Assembly (NCBI GenBank): GCA_030428945.1
Contig: JAUIEC010000004.1
Coordinates: forward strand, 248,001 to 312,000
Origin: Phycisphaerae bacterium
Lineage (GTDB): Bacteria; Planctomycetota; Phycisphaerae; UBA1845; Fen-1342
Length of the DNA: 64,000 nucleotides
Direction: 5' to 3'
Positions 33,270 to 42,464 of this stretch are shown here, one piece after another. The notes under the pieces were generated by a model, which saw only the letters and a list, made by a program, of their open reading frames with translations, did not search any database and had not been told where the DNA came from. Position 1 is the first letter of the stretch. Every line of letters starts with the position of its first letter. Made by a program: the position numbers and the translations under genes.

Positions 33270-33334
33270 AACGTTCGCAGGCCGGCAAACGCCGGAGGGC
33301 GCCCTTTTCACACCTCCACCCTTCACGTTTTCAC
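33266..33334. repeat. Inverted octad-repeat array (hairpin C)
   Basis: Starts inside the transporter stop codon (AAGTGAAACG; compare AAGTGAAAGC at fabD). GTGAAACG on the left; on the right, in reverse orientation, GTGAAAAC, GTGAAGGG and GTGAAAAG. The ends pair with one bulged T. A small inner hairpin CCGGC-AAAC-GCCGG lies between them. Confidence 0.7.
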
Positions 33335-33404
33335 GCCAGATGGGGTGTTTGCGTCGTTTTTTCGCGCCGGTATTGATGATTTCGGCCGTTTCCGCGATTG
33401 ACGG

Positions 33405-33432
33405 TTGACACTGCGCGCGCGGCTCTTAGGAT
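33405..33432 (+). promoter_or_regulatory. Promoter of egtB-egtD
   Basis: Perfect TTGACA (33405-33410), 16-base spacer, TAGGAT (33427-33432). Start of transcription near 33440, about 115 bases before the egtB ATG. It shows that egtBD can be transcribed separately from the transporter. Confidence 0.65.
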
Positions 33433-33554
33433 TCAGGAAAGCGCCGTCCGCAGGAAACTACCGTGTTTTGACATCCGGGCCGTCTTTCGGCGAAGCAATC
33501 GCCGGTTTCATGCGCCCGTTCCGAAACGCCCTGCGGTGCCGGAGGATCAGGACG

Positions 33555-34865
33555 ATGTCCACCGCGCGACACACATCCACGGGTACCGTTCCCGTCCGGT
33601 CCGGCACCGGCCTGGCCGCCCGGTTCGCCGCCGTCCGAACCTTCTCGGCCACGCTGTGCGAACCGCTGGTCACCGAGGACTTCGTGATCCAGTCGATGCC
33701 GGACGCGAGCCCGGCCCGCTGGCACCTGGCGCATACGACCTGGTTCTTCGAAGCGCTCGTCCTGAAGCCGCACCTGCCCGGGTATCAGCCCTACAACCCG
33801 GATTTTCTGTACCTGTTCAACTCGTATTACAACACGCTCGGCGAGCAGTTCCCGCGCCCGCAACGGGGCGTGCTGTCACGACCGACCGTCGGAGAGATCT
33901 TCGGCTACCGCGAATACGTCGACTGCGCGATGCGGCAGTTGCTGGCCGACCGGAACCTGTCGGGCGAGGTGGCCGGCGTGGTCGAGGTCGGCCTGAACCA
34001 CGAACAGCAGCACCAGGAACTGATGCTGACCGACCTGAAGCACGCCTTCTCGTGCAATCCGCTGCTGCCGGTCTATCGCGAACAGCCGCGCCCGGAAGTC
34101 GGCCGGGTCACGCCGCTCGCCTGGTGCGACTTCGACGAAGGCGTTTACGAGATCGGCGCCGCGGGCGGCTTCTGCTACGACAACGAACTGCCGCGGCACC
34201 GCGTGTTCCTCGAACCGTTCGCGATCGCCAGCCGCCTGGTGACCTGCGACGAGTACCGCGCGTTCATGCTCGACGACGGCTACCGGCGTCCGGAGCTGTG
34301 GCTCTCGGCCGGGTGGGACACCGTCCGGGCCCGCACCTGGCGGCACCCGCTCTACTGGTTCGAGCGTGACGGCATCTGGCAGCAGTTCACGCTCAGCGGC
34401 CCGCGTCCGGTCTGCGGCGACGAACCGGTCTGCCACATCAGCTACTTCGAGGCCGACGCCTACGCCCGCTGGGCCGGCGCGCGACTCGCGACCGAGGCCG
34501 AGTGGGAAGTCGCGGCCAGCCGCCAGGCGCTGGCGGGCAATTTCGTCGAAGAGGGTGTACTGCATCCGCGGCCGGCGGCGCCCGGTTCCGACCCGCAGCA
34601 GTTCTTCGGCGATGTCTGGGAGTGGACCCGCAGCCAGTACAGTCCGTATCCGGGCTACCAGGCGCCGGGCGGCGCGCTCGGCGAATACAACGGCAAGTTC
34701 ATGTGCAACCAGTTCGTGCTGCGGGGCGGAAGCTGCGCCACCGCGCAGACGCACGTCCGTCTCAGCTATCGCAACTTCTTCGGTCCGGACGCGCGCTGGC
34801 AGTTCAGCGGCCTGCGCTTGGCCCGCGATCCCCACGCCACAGGAGAAAGTCATCGAGGTCATTGA
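33555..34865 (+). CDS. egtB: Ergothioneine biosynthesis sulfoxide synthase EgtB
   Basis: 436 residues. N-terminal DinB-like iron domain with [11 protein letters not shown] (ligand His60) and NHEQQHQEL (His149, His153), giving the three-His iron site. C-terminal formylglycine-enzyme-like domain with [39 protein letters not shown] and [26 protein letters not shown]. EgtB joins trimethylhistidine (hercynine) to cysteine or gamma-glutamylcysteine with O2. ATG 33555 has GGAGG upstream; the 50 codons before it are not protein-like. No egtA or egtC is near, so the cysteine-using type is possible. Confidence 0.95.
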   Translation: MSTARHTSTGTVPVRSGTGLAARFAAVRTFSATLCEPLVTEDFVIQSMPDASPARWHLAHTTWFFEALVLKPHLPGYQPYNPDFLYLFNSYYNTLGEQFPRPQRGVLSRPTVGEIFGYREYVDCAMRQLLADRNLSGEVAGVVEVGLNHEQQHQELMLTDLKHAFSCNPLLPVYREQPRPEVGRVTPLAWCDFDEGVYEIGAAGGFCYDNELPRHRVFLEPFAIASRLVTCDEYRAFMLDDGYRRPELWLSAGWDTVRARTWRHPLYWFERDGIWQQFTLSGPRPVCGDEPVCHISYFEADAYARWAGARLATEAEWEVAASRQALAGNFVEEGVLHPRPAAPGSDPQQFFGDVWEWTRSQYSPYPGYQAPGGALGEYNGKFMCNQFVLRGGSCATAQTHVRLSYRNFFGPDARWQFSGLRLARDPHATGESHRGH

Positions 34866-35817
34866 CCTGCACCCCGCCGTAGCCGATCTGCGTGCCGAAG
34901 TCCTCGCCGGTCTGCAAAGCGACCCGAAGCGCATGTCCGCCAAGCTGCTCTACGACAAACGCGGAGCCGTGCTGTTCGAGAAGATCTGCGAGCAGCCCGA
35001 GTACTACCCGACCGATACCGAACTCGACATCCTGCGAACCTGCGCCGACGAAATCAGCGCGGTGATCGGGCCGGCCGCCCGCGTCGTCGAGCCCGGCAGC
35101 GGCGAAGGCATCAAGACCAAGCTGCTGCTGTCCAAGCTGTCCGACCCGCGTGTCTTCGTCCCGCTCGACATCTCGCGGGCCCAGCTCGAGGATGCCGCCC
35201 ATCACCTGAACGAGAGTTTCCCGGACCTGCGCGTGCAGCCGATCTGCGCGGACTTCCACGACGAATTCGACCTGCCGCCGGATGAAGGCGTCCGCAAGAC
35301 GAGCGTCTTCTTCCCCGGCTCGACGATCGGCAACATGGAACCGGACGAGGCCCGCGACCTGCTGCGGCGTTTCGCCGCCTTCTGCCGCCCCGACGGCGGC
35401 ATCCTGATCGGGGTCGATCTCGAGAAGCCGCCCGCGATCGTCGAGCCGGCATACGATGACGACGCCGGTGTTTCGGCCGCGTTCGCCCTGAACGTGCTGC
35501 AGCGGCTGAACCGCGAACTCGACGGCGACTTCGACCCGGACCAGTTCCGCTACGAGGCGCCGTACGACAGCGAGCACCACCGCATCGAGATGGGCCTTGT
35601 CAGCCGGGTCGACCAGACCGTGCATGTCGCGGGCGAGGCGTTTGACCTTCGGGCGGGTGAGAAGATCATCACCGAATACTCGTACAAGTTCACGCTCGAA
35701 CGGTTCGCGGACCTGGCCCGCTCGGCCGGCCTGCGGGTCAGCCACGTCTGGTGTGACCCGAAGCGGTACTTCAGCGTGCAGTACCTGACGCCCGTCACGC
35801 GCGGCGCAGCCGGTTGA
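34852..35817 (+). CDS. egtD: L-histidine N-alpha-methyltransferase EgtD, with non-canonical start codon
   Basis: About 321 residues. [34 protein letters not shown] loop [54 protein letters not shown] and [17 protein letters not shown] are EgtD hallmarks. It methylates histidine three times to hercynine, the EgtB substrate. There is no ATG, GTG or TTG between 34612 and 34933 in this frame, yet conserved sequence ([15 protein letters not shown]) lies before the ATG at 34933. The best start is ATC 34852, six bases after AGGAG (34841-34845); ATT 34861, overlapping the egtB stop as ATTGA, is the alternative. Confidence 0.9.
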   Translation: MEVIDLHPAVADLRAEVLAGLQSDPKRMSAKLLYDKRGAVLFEKICEQPEYYPTDTELDILRTCADEISAVIGPAARVVEPGSGEGIKTKLLLSKLSDPRVFVPLDISRAQLEDAAHHLNESFPDLRVQPICADFHDEFDLPPDEGVRKTSVFFPGSTIGNMEPDEARDLLRRFAAFCRPDGGILIGVDLEKPPAIVEPAYDDDAGVSAAFALNVLQRLNRELDGDFDPDQFRYEAPYDSEHHRIEMGLVSRVDQTVHVAGEAFDLRAGEKIITEYSYKFTLERFADLARSAGLRVSHVWCDPKRYFSVQYLTPVTRGAAG

Positions 35818-35842
35818 CTTTGCCACGGGCAATCTCTATCGT
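35814..35842 (+). promoter_or_regulatory. Promoter of the aromatic amino acid operon
   Basis: TTGACT (35814-35819; overlaps the egtD stop), exactly 17 bases, TATCGT (35837-35842). Five and four consensus matches. Predicted transcription start at 35849-35850, that is, at or one base before the leader ATG, so the leader mRNA would be leaderless. Confidence 0.72.
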
Positions 35843-35849
35843 CACACGA

Positions 35850-35933
35850 ATGCAACGCGTTTCGAACGGGTCCTGGCGGTGGTTCTGGTACGGTGATCGC
35901 ACCGTCGAGGGCCGTCGTCCTGCCAGCCGCTGA
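35850..35933 (+). CDS. trpL: Leader peptide of the trp/aromatic operon (27 aa)
   Basis: Begins MQRVSNGSWRWFWYGDR and continues with ten residues to a TGA at 35931. Trp codons are at 35874, 35880 and 35886, a Phe codon at 35883 and a Tyr codon at 35889, so five of six consecutive codons specify aromatic residues. No Shine-Dalgarno sequence precedes the ATG, in keeping with the predicted start of transcription at the ATG itself. Placed between a promoter and an intrinsic terminator in front of trpD, it should act in cis by ribosome stalling. Confidence 0.85.
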   Translation: MQRVSNGSWRWFWYGDRTVEGRRPASR

Positions 35934-35985
35934 AACGCCGATCGGCAGGAAAGACAGCAACAGCCCTCGGTCAAGTCGCCGAGGG
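35890..35985 (+). promoter_or_regulatory. Transcription attenuator of the aromatic operon (segments 1-4)
   Basis: Segment 1-2: ACGGTG (35890-35895) and CACCGT (35900-35905), a 6-bp hairpin starting at the Tyr codon, which a ribosome stalled on the Trp codons would cover. Segment 2-3: CGAGGGC (35906-35912) pairs perfectly with GCCCTCG (35963-35969), extendable by two G-T pairs, forming an antiterminator. Segment 3-4: the terminator hairpin. Pairings 1-2 and 2-3 share only two bases, so how strictly they exclude each other needs a proper fold. Confidence 0.72.
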
Positions 35986-35995
35986 TTTTTTTATT
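35964..35995 (+). terminator. Intrinsic terminator of the attenuator
   Basis: CCCTCGG, 8-base loop, CCGAGGG, then seven T, ATT. It lies 30 bases after the leader stop and 29 bases before the trpD start, the classic attenuator position. Confidence 0.93.
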
Positions 35996-36024
35996 GGCCA
36001 GACCCAGCCCGGGAGTCGCCTGCG

Positions 36025-37038
36025 ATGACAATCCGCGAGGCCCTCAGCCTGATCGTCGACGGCGGTCGCCTGTCCGAAACGCAGGCCGCTGCCGTCGCCG
36101 ACCAGATCATCTCCGGCCAGGCCGAACCCGAGCAGATCGCCGGCCTGCTGATCGGCCTGCGGACCCGCGGCGAATCGATCGATGAAATCAGCGGCTTCGT
36201 CCGGGCCGTGCGGAAACGCGCCACGCCGCTTGATCTCGATCCGGCCGAACTGGTCGACACCTGCGGGACCGGCGGGGACCACGCCGGGACCTTCAATATC
36301 TCGACCGCGGCTGCCTTCGTCGCCGCCGCGGCCGGGTGCCGGGTCGCCAAGCACGGGAACCGTTCGAGCGCCAGTCCGTGCGGCAGCGCCGACGTGCTCG
36401 AAGCGCTCGGCATCGCGATCGACCTGCCCCCGGCCCGCTCGGCCGAACTGATCCGCGACCTGGGCATCGGTTTCCTGTTCGCCCCGCAGTACCACGCGGG
36501 CGCCCGGCATGCGGCCGGTCCGCGGCGGGCGCTGGGCGTGCGGACGATCTTCAACACGGTCGGACCGCTGGTGCACCCGGGCAATGCCCAGCGGCAACTG
36601 CTGGGCGTCTACGCGGCGGGTCTGACCGAAACGATGGCCGAGGTGCTCCGGCGTCACGGTGCCCGGCACTGCCTGGTGGTGCACGGCGAGGACGGACTGG
36701 ACGAGATCACACTGCGGGGCGCGACCCGCGTCACGGAACTGCGTGATAACCACATGCAGACCTACCAGCTTTGTCCGGAGGATTTCGAGATCACCCGCCG
36801 GCCGAACCTGGCCGGGCTCGAAGGTGGTAAGCCGGCCGAGAATGCCCGCCGAATCGAGCAGGTCCTGGACGATCAGCCCGGACCGGCACGCGACGTGGTC
36901 GTGCTGAACGCCGGCGCGGCGATCTACGCCGGCGGCCGGGCGGAGAGCATCGCGGCCGGTGTCGCCCGGGCCCGCGCGTGCCTGGCCGACGGCAGCGCCC
37001 GCGAGAAACTGCGCCGGCTGCGGGAGGCCTCGGCATGA
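36025..37038 (+). CDS. trpD: Anthranilate phosphoribosyltransferase
   Basis: 337 residues, stand-alone (no glutaminase fusion). PRPP loop CGTGGD at 80-85, NISTAAAFVAAAAG, KHGNRSSAS at 109-117, FLFAPQYHAGARHAAGPRR and RTIFNTVGPLVHPG. It transfers phosphoribose to anthranilate. ATG 36025 has GGGAG at 36011-36015. First structural gene after the attenuator; its stop overlaps the trpC start. Confidence 0.97.
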   Translation: MTIREALSLIVDGGRLSETQAAAVADQIISGQAEPEQIAGLLIGLRTRGESIDEISGFVRAVRKRATPLDLDPAELVDTCGTGGDHAGTFNISTAAAFVAAAAGCRVAKHGNRSSASPCGSADVLEALGIAIDLPPARSAELIRDLGIGFLFAPQYHAGARHAAGPRRALGVRTIFNTVGPLVHPGNAQRQLLGVYAAGLTETMAEVLRRHGARHCLVVHGEDGLDEITLRGATRVTELRDNHMQTYQLCPEDFEITRRPNLAGLEGGKPAENARRIEQVLDDQPGPARDVVVLNAGAAIYAGGRAESIAAGVARARACLADGSAREKLRRLREASA

Positions 37039-37823
37039 GCGTGCTGGATCGCATCGCGGCCGACACGCGCACGGTTGTCGCCGAGCGGAAGCGGGCGCGT
37101 CCGTGGCCGGAGTTGCGACGGGCGGCCGAGGCGGCGCCGCCGCCAGGTGACTTTCGCGCGGCCCTGCAGGCGGACGGACTCGGCGTGATCGCGGAATTCA
37201 AGCGGCGTTCTCCCTCGCGCGGCTGGCTGGCCGAGGGGCGCGACGTCGGCGCGGTGGCCCGCGCGTACGCCGCCAGCGGCGCGACCTGCATGTCGGTGCT
37301 GACCGAGACGCTGCATTTCGCCGGCCGCGACGCGGACCTGCGGGCGGCGGCCGAGGCCTGCGACCTGCCGCTGTTGCGCAAGGACTTCACGCTGGACCTG
37401 TACCAGGTGCACGAGGCCCGGCTGATCGGCGCGTCGGCGATCCTGCTGATCGTGCGGATGATCGACGATGGGTTCCTCGGCGAGGCGCTGCATGCAGCCC
37501 GCGAACTGGGCCTGGCGGCCCTGGTCGAGGTTCACGACCAGCCCGAACTCGAGCGGGCCCTGGCCGCGCGGGCCGACCTGGTCGGGATCAACAACCGCAA
37601 TCTCGACACGTTCGAGGTTTCGCTCGACACCTGCCTGACCTTGCGGAGCCATCTGCCGGAGGGCGTCGTCGCGGTGGCCGAGAGCGGCATTCACACGCGG
37701 GACGATGTCGCCCAGGTCGCGGCGGGCGGTTTTGACGCGATGCTGATCGGCGAAGCGCTCGTGACGGCGGCGGATCCCGGTCGTCGGTTGCGGGAACTGC
37801 TCGGGACGGGAGAGCCGGCATGA
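37035..37823 (+). CDS. trpC: Indole-3-glycerol-phosphate synthase
   Basis: 262 residues, monofunctional TIM barrel. VIAEFKRRSPSRGWL (catalytic Lys), LTETLHFAG, LLRKDFTLDLYQVHEARLIGA, GLAALVEVH, VGINNRNLDTFEVSL, VAVAESGIHTRDDV and MLIGEALV. It makes indole-3-glycerol phosphate from CdRP. ATGA overlaps link it to trpD and to the chorismate mutase/prephenate dehydrogenase gene. Confidence 0.97.
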   Translation: MSVLDRIAADTRTVVAERKRARPWPELRRAAEAAPPPGDFRAALQADGLGVIAEFKRRSPSRGWLAEGRDVGAVARAYAASGATCMSVLTETLHFAGRDADLRAAAEACDLPLLRKDFTLDLYQVHEARLIGASAILLIVRMIDDGFLGEALHAARELGLAALVEVHDQPELERALAARADLVGINNRNLDTFEVSLDTCLTLRSHLPEGVVAVAESGIHTRDDVAQVAAGGFDAMLIGEALVTAADPGRRLRELLGTGEPA

Positions 37824-38890
37824 GCGAACTGGAACGACTGCGCGAGGAGATTCGCGACCTGGACGGCGAACTGCTGCGCATCGTGGCCCGTCGGATGGAC
37901 GTCGCCCGCCGCATCGGGCGGATCAAGCGGGCCGGCGGCGTGCCGCTCCGCGACTGGGACGTCGAGCGCCGCGTGCTCGACCGGGCCGCCGAGCGGGCCG
38001 CGACGCACAACCTCCCGAGCGGGTTCGTGCGGAACCTGATGCAGCAGGTGATCGCCGAGTCGCGGGCGACCCAGGAGCGCAGCGGCTACGCGGAGTTCGC
38101 CGGGCAGGCCAGCGACATCGCCGTCGTCGGCGGTCGCGGCCGGATGGGTGCCTGGCTGGTGGACTTCTTCCGCAACCAGGGACACCGCGTCCGGATCGTC
38201 GAGGTCGACACCGGCCCGGACGATGTCTCGCTGGCCGAGGCTGCCCGCGTGGCCGACATGGTCGTACTGGCCACGCCGCTGGAGGTCGTGCCGGACGCGC
38301 TCGCGGAACTGACCGCCGGCGGGTATCGCGGGATGGCCTGCGACGTGGCCAGCCTGAAGAGCCACTTGGTGCCGGCGATCGAGGCGGCCCGGGCGGCCGG
38401 GATGCGGTACACCAGCCTGCACCCAATGTTCGGCCCGGGCGTGCAGACGCTCTCGGACCAGGTGCTGGTGCTGTGCGACTGCGGCGATCCCGAGGCGACC
38501 GCGGAGGTGCGGCGGTTCTTCGAGCAGACGGCGGTGACGCTGGTGGAGCTGTCGCTGTCCGAACACGACCGGATCGCGAGCTACGTGCTGGGGCTCTCGC
38601 ACCTGATCAACATCGTGTTCGCCGGCACGCTGCGGCGCAGCGAACTGCCCTACCAGCGGTTCGCCCGGATTGGCAGCACCACCTTTCATTCGCAGATGAA
38701 CACCACCGGCACGGTCATTCGCGAGCAGCCCGAACTGTACTACCGCATTCAGGCGTTGAACGCCTATCGCCCGCAGTTGTACGAGGCGCTGCGGGCGGAA
38801 CTGCAGGGTCTCTGCCAGGCGGTCGAATCCGGCGACCAGGAGGCGTTCGTCCACAGCATGCGTCAGGCCCGTGCGTGGATCGAAGCATGA
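37820..38890 (+). CDS. tyrA: Chorismate mutase - prephenate dehydrogenase fusion (T-protein type)
   Basis: 356 residues. Residues 1-90 are an AroQ chorismate mutase (ELERLREEIRDLDGELLRIVARRMDVARRIGRIKR split here as its helix 1, with Arg and Lys active-site residues). From about residue 99, DIAVVGGRGRMGAWL is the NAD loop of prephenate dehydrogenase, then DMVVLATPL, CDVASLKSHLVPAI, SLHPMFGPG and LGLSHLINIVFA. It turns chorismate into 4-hydroxyphenylpyruvate for tyrosine, competing with TrpE for chorismate. Its place inside the trp genes, with ATGA overlaps on both sides, is unusual. Confidence 0.95.
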   Translation: MSELERLREEIRDLDGELLRIVARRMDVARRIGRIKRAGGVPLRDWDVERRVLDRAAERAATHNLPSGFVRNLMQQVIAESRATQERSGYAEFAGQASDIAVVGGRGRMGAWLVDFFRNQGHRVRIVEVDTGPDDVSLAEAARVADMVVLATPLEVVPDALAELTAGGYRGMACDVASLKSHLVPAIEAARAAGMRYTSLHPMFGPGVQTLSDQVLVLCDCGDPEATAEVRRFFEQTAVTLVELSLSEHDRIASYVLGLSHLINIVFAGTLRRSELPYQRFARIGSTTFHSQMNTTGTVIREQPELYYRIQALNAYRPQLYEALRAELQGLCQAVESGDQEAFVHSMRQARAWIEA

Positions 38891-39510
38891 AGACCTTCGT
38901 CAAGATCTGCGGCCTCCGCACGATCGCGGACATGCGGGCCGCCGGCCAGGCCGGCGCGGATGCCGTCGGACTGATCTTCGCGGCCTCGCCGCGACGGATC
39001 GATGTGGACGAAGCGCGCGACCTGCGGGCCGCCATGCCGGACGGCCTGCTCGCGGTCGGCGTGTTTCGCGACGAGGCGCTCGAGCGGGTCAACGAGACGG
39101 CCGAGCGGGTCGGGCTGGACCTGGTACAGTTGCATGGTGACGAATCGCCGGACTACTGCGCCGGTTGCGTCCGGCCGGTGATCCGGCGACACGACATTCC
39201 CGACGCCGGATCGGCGGTGCTGCGGCGGCAACTGGCGGACTACGCCGGGGTGGCGTGGCACCTGCTCGACCCCGGCGCGGGCAGCGGGCGGACCTTTGAC
39301 TGGCGCATCGCACGTGATCTGCCGGGCCGCGTGATGGTCTCGGGCGGCCTTACCGTCCACAATGTGCACCTCGCGATCCAGGCCGCGCGGCCGCAGGGTG
39401 TCGACGTCGCCTCGGGTGTCGAGCGGGCGCCGGGCAGCAAGGACCACGCACTGGTCCGCAGTTTCATCGAGAGGGTCAGGGCAGCAGATGCAGACGCAGA
39501 CAGACACTGA
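38887..39510 (+). CDS. trpF: Phosphoribosylanthranilate isomerase
   Basis: 207 residues. [16 protein letters not shown] (catalytic Cys), [55 protein letters not shown] (catalytic Asp in LLD), [13 protein letters not shown] and [16 protein letters not shown]. Third step from anthranilate in Trp synthesis. The ATGA overlap joins it to tyrA; trpB begins 23 bases before its stop. Confidence 0.96.
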   Translation: MKTFVKICGLRTIADMRAAGQAGADAVGLIFAASPRRIDVDEARDLRAAMPDGLLAVGVFRDEALERVNETAERVGLDLVQLHGDESPDYCAGCVRPVIRRHDIPDAGSAVLRRQLADYAGVAWHLLDPGAGSGRTFDWRIARDLPGRVMVSGGLTVHNVHLAIQAARPQGVDVASGVERAPGSKDHALVRSFIERVRAADADADRH

Positions 39511-40672
39511 CGCCGGGTTCTTCGGCGCGTTCGGCGGGCGGTACGTACCGGAGACCCTGGTGCCGGCGCTCGATCAGCTCGAACAGAGTTATCGTCGGAT
39601 CGTGCCCGAGCCCGCGTTCCAGCAGGAACTGGCCGACCTGCTGCGCGATTTCGTCGGGCGGTCCACCCCCCTCTTCTTCGCCCGCCGGCTGAGCGAGCAA
39701 CTCGGCGGCGCCCGGATCTACCTGAAGCGCGAGGACCTCGCCCATACCGGGGCCCACAAGATCAACAACGCCGTCGGCCAGGCGCTGCTGGCCGAGCGGA
39801 TGGGCAAGCGGCGGATCATCGCCGAGACCGGGGCCGGCCAGCACGGCGTCGCCACCGCCGCGGCCTGCGCCCTGCGCGGGCTCGAATGCCACGTCTACAT
39901 GGGCGCCGAGGACATCCGCCGCCAGCGGGCCAACGCCCTGCGGATGCGACTGCTCGGCGCGGAACTGATCTCGGTCGACAGCGGCACCCGCACGCTCAAG
40001 GACGCGATCAACGAAGCGATTCGCGACTGGGTCACCAACGTCGAGACCACCCACTACGTGATCGGCTCGGTCGTCGGGCCGGCCCCCTACCCCGAAATGG
40101 TCCGCGACTTCCAGGCCGTCATCGGCCGCGAGGCCCGCGAACAGATACGGGCCGCGACCGGCCGCCTGCCGGACGAGGTGCACGCCTGCGTCGGCGGCGG
40201 ATCGAACGCGATCGGCATCTTTCACGCCTTCGTCCCGGACTCCGGCGTCAGGCTGGTCGGGATCGAGGGCGGTGGCTACGGACCCGACAGCCGGCGCCAC
40301 GCGGCCACGCTCTCGGCCGGATCGATCGGCGTGCTGCACGGGGCACGCAGCTACCTGCTGCAGGACAAGGACGGGCAGGTCTCCGGCACGCATTCGGTCT
40401 CGGCCGGACTTGATTACCCGGGCGTGGGCCCGGAGCATGCGTACCTGCGTGACAGCGGCCGGGTCGAGTACAGTTGGGCCGGAGACGAACAGGCCCTCGA
40501 GGCGCTGAAGCTGCTGAGCCGGACCGAGGGCATCCTGCCGGCGCTCGAGACGGCCCACGCACTGGCGTACTCGATCGAGCGGGCCCGGGAACTGCCCAGC
40601 GACCAGACGATCCTGGTCAGCCTGAGCGGCCGGGGCGACAAGGACCTGGAAATCGTGGAGGGCCTGGTATGA
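39488..40672 (+). CDS. trpB: Tryptophan synthase beta chain
   Basis: 394 residues, TrpB1 type. [33 protein letters not shown] with the PLP lysine Lys91, [46 protein letters not shown] and LSGRGDKD. It forms Trp from indole and serine in the alpha2-beta2 complex. The ATG lies inside the trpF gene (23-base overlap) after AGGG, so translation is coupled. trpA follows with an ATGA overlap. Confidence 0.97.
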   Translation: MQTQTDTDAGFFGAFGGRYVPETLVPALDQLEQSYRRIVPEPAFQQELADLLRDFVGRSTPLFFARRLSEQLGGARIYLKREDLAHTGAHKINNAVGQALLAERMGKRRIIAETGAGQHGVATAAACALRGLECHVYMGAEDIRRQRANALRMRLLGAELISVDSGTRTLKDAINEAIRDWVTNVETTHYVIGSVVGPAPYPEMVRDFQAVIGREAREQIRAATGRLPDEVHACVGGGSNAIGIFHAFVPDSGVRLVGIEGGGYGPDSRRHAATLSAGSIGVLHGARSYLLQDKDGQVSGTHSVSAGLDYPGVGPEHAYLRDSGRVEYSWAGDEQALEALKLLSRTEGILPALETAHALAYSIERARELPSDQTILVSLSGRGDKDLEIVEGLV

Positions 40673-41448
40673 GCCTGGCGGATGTCTTCGCCGGCACCCG
40701 CGCCGCGGGCGAACTGGCGTTTGTGCCGTACCAGACGGCCGGCTTTCCGACGCTGCGCCAGTCGCTGGCGAACGTGCACGCGCTGACCCGCCTGGGCGCC
40801 GACCTGGTCGAGATCGGGCTCCCGTTTTCGGATCCGATCGCAGACGGCCCGACGATTCAGCATGCTTCGAACGTCGCGTTGGAGAATGGCATCACTCCGC
40901 AGGCAGCGCTCGATGCGCTGGTCGCGCGTCCGCCCGAGGTGCCGGGCGTGGTGATGTCGTACCTGAACCCGCTGCTGGCGATGCCGCGGGACCGGATGTT
41001 CGGGCAGCTTCGCGACGCGAACGTGCGGGGCCTGATCGTGCCGGACCTGCCGCCGGAACTGGGCGAGGAATGGGAGCGGGCCGGCGAACGCTGCGGCGTC
41101 GACCTGGTCTACCTGCTGGCCCCGAACAGCAGCCCGGAGCGCGTCCGACTGGTGGCCGCCCGCAGCCGCGGGTTCATCTACGCGGTGGCCGTGGTCGGCA
41201 CGACCGGGGCGCGGGCGGAACTGTACGAAGGCCTGCCGCCGCTGCTGGAACAGATCCGCGGGGTGACCGACGTCCCGGTGGTGGTCGGTTTCGGCATTTC
41301 GCACCCGGACCACGTGCGGGCCCTGCACGGGCTGGCCGACGGGGTCGTCGTAGCGAGCCGATTGATCGAAGCGATGCGTCGCGGCGAGGACTGGCAGCAG
41401 CTGGCCCGCGACCTGAAAGCCGCGACAAGGAGAGAACGATGCTCGTAG
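40669..41448 (+). CDS. trpA: Tryptophan synthase alpha chain
   Basis: 259 residues. Catalytic Glu48 and Asp59 lie in [19 protein letters not shown]. Further motifs: [51 protein letters not shown] and [16 protein letters not shown]. It cleaves indole-3-glycerol phosphate to indole for TrpB. The DAHP synthase ATG lies ten bases before the trpA stop. Confidence 0.96.
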   Translation: MSLADVFAGTRAAGELAFVPYQTAGFPTLRQSLANVHALTRLGADLVEIGLPFSDPIADGPTIQHASNVALENGITPQAALDALVARPPEVPGVVMSYLNPLLAMPRDRMFGQLRDANVRGLIVPDLPPELGEEWERAGERCGVDLVYLLAPNSSPERVRLVAARSRGFIYAVAVVGTTGARAELYEGLPPLLEQIRGVTDVPVVVGFGISHPDHVRALHGLADGVVVASRLIEAMRRGEDWQQLARDLKAATRRERCS

Positions 41449-42464
41449 TCATGAAGGCCGACGCGACCGCCGAGGACGTCGTGCGGGTCTGTTCCGCGAT
41501 CGAGGCGCTCGGGCTGACCGCCCACCCGATCCCCGGACAGAGCCGCACCGCGATCGGCATCACCGGAAACGTCGGCCCGGTCGACCCCGCCCAGCTCAGC
41601 AATGTCGACGGCGTCAAGGAGGTCATTCGCGTCACCCGGCCGCACAAGCTGACCAACCGCGAGATGAAGCCCGAGGACAGCGTGATCCGCGTCGGCGACG
41701 TCGAAATCGGCGGGCCGGACGTGGTCGTCTTCGCCGGGCCGTGCTCGGTCGAGAGCTACGAGCAGATGAGCGTGATCGCCCGCGAACTGAAGGCCCGCGG
41801 GGCCCACCTGCTGCGCGGCGGGGCCTTCAAACCGCGGACCAGTCCGTACTCGTTCCAGGGTCTCGGCGAGGAAGGGCTCGAGATCCTCAGCGCCGTCCGC
41901 AACGAAACCGGACTGCCGATCGTCTCTGAACTGCTCTCGACCGACGAACTCGACCTGGTCGTCGAGCACGTCGACGTGATCCAGGTCGGCGCCCGCAACA
42001 TGCACAACTACGCCCTGCTCCGCGCCCTCGGCCAGACCCGCAAGCCGGTCTTCCTCAAGCGCGGCCTGTCCGCCACCCTCGAGGAATTCCTGCTGGCGGC
42101 CGAGTACATCATGGCCGGCGGCAACCCCGGCGTGATTCTCTGCGAGCGCGGCATTCGCACGTTCAGCACGCACTGTCGCTTCACGCTGGATCTGAGCATC
42201 GTCCCGGTCCTGAAGCGGGCCACGCACCTGCCGGTCGTCGTCGATCCGAGTCACGCGACCGGGCAGCGCGACCTGGTCCTTCCGATGACGCGGGCCTCGG
42301 TCGCGGCCGGTGCCGACGGGGTGATGGTCGAGGTTCATCCCGAGCCGGAACGGGCCTACTCGGACGGTGCCCAGGCGATCACGCTCGACATGTTCGAGGA
42401 ACTGATGACCCAGGTCCGGCAGCTTGGCCCGCTGATCCGGCAGAGGTCCGCGGTGTCGCTGTGA
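41439..42464 (+). CDS. aroF: 3-deoxy-7-phosphoheptulonate (DAHP) synthase, AroA-beta type with N-terminal ferredoxin-like domain
   Basis: 341 residues. Residues 1-70 ([21 protein letters not shown] ... [10 protein letters not shown]) form the ACT-like regulatory domain of Thermotoga-type enzymes, which usually responds to Tyr or Phe. The catalytic barrel has [15 protein letters not shown] (metal Cys), [68 protein letters not shown] and [16 protein letters not shown]. It catalyses the first step of the shikimate pathway. AAGGAG precedes the ATG. It overlaps trpA by ten bases and trpE by four, so the entry enzyme is under the attenuator. Confidence 0.95.
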   Translation: MLVVMKADATAEDVVRVCSAIEALGLTAHPIPGQSRTAIGITGNVGPVDPAQLSNVDGVKEVIRVTRPHKLTNREMKPEDSVIRVGDVEIGGPDVVVFAGPCSVESYEQMSVIARELKARGAHLLRGGAFKPRTSPYSFQGLGEEGLEILSAVRNETGLPIVSELLSTDELDLVVEHVDVIQVGARNMHNYALLRALGQTRKPVFLKRGLSATLEEFLLAAEYIMAGGNPGVILCERGIRTFSTHCRFTLDLSIVPVLKRATHLPVVVDPSHATGQRDLVLPMTRASVAAGADGVMVEVHPEPERAYSDGAQAITLDMFEELMTQVRQLGPLIRQRSAVSL

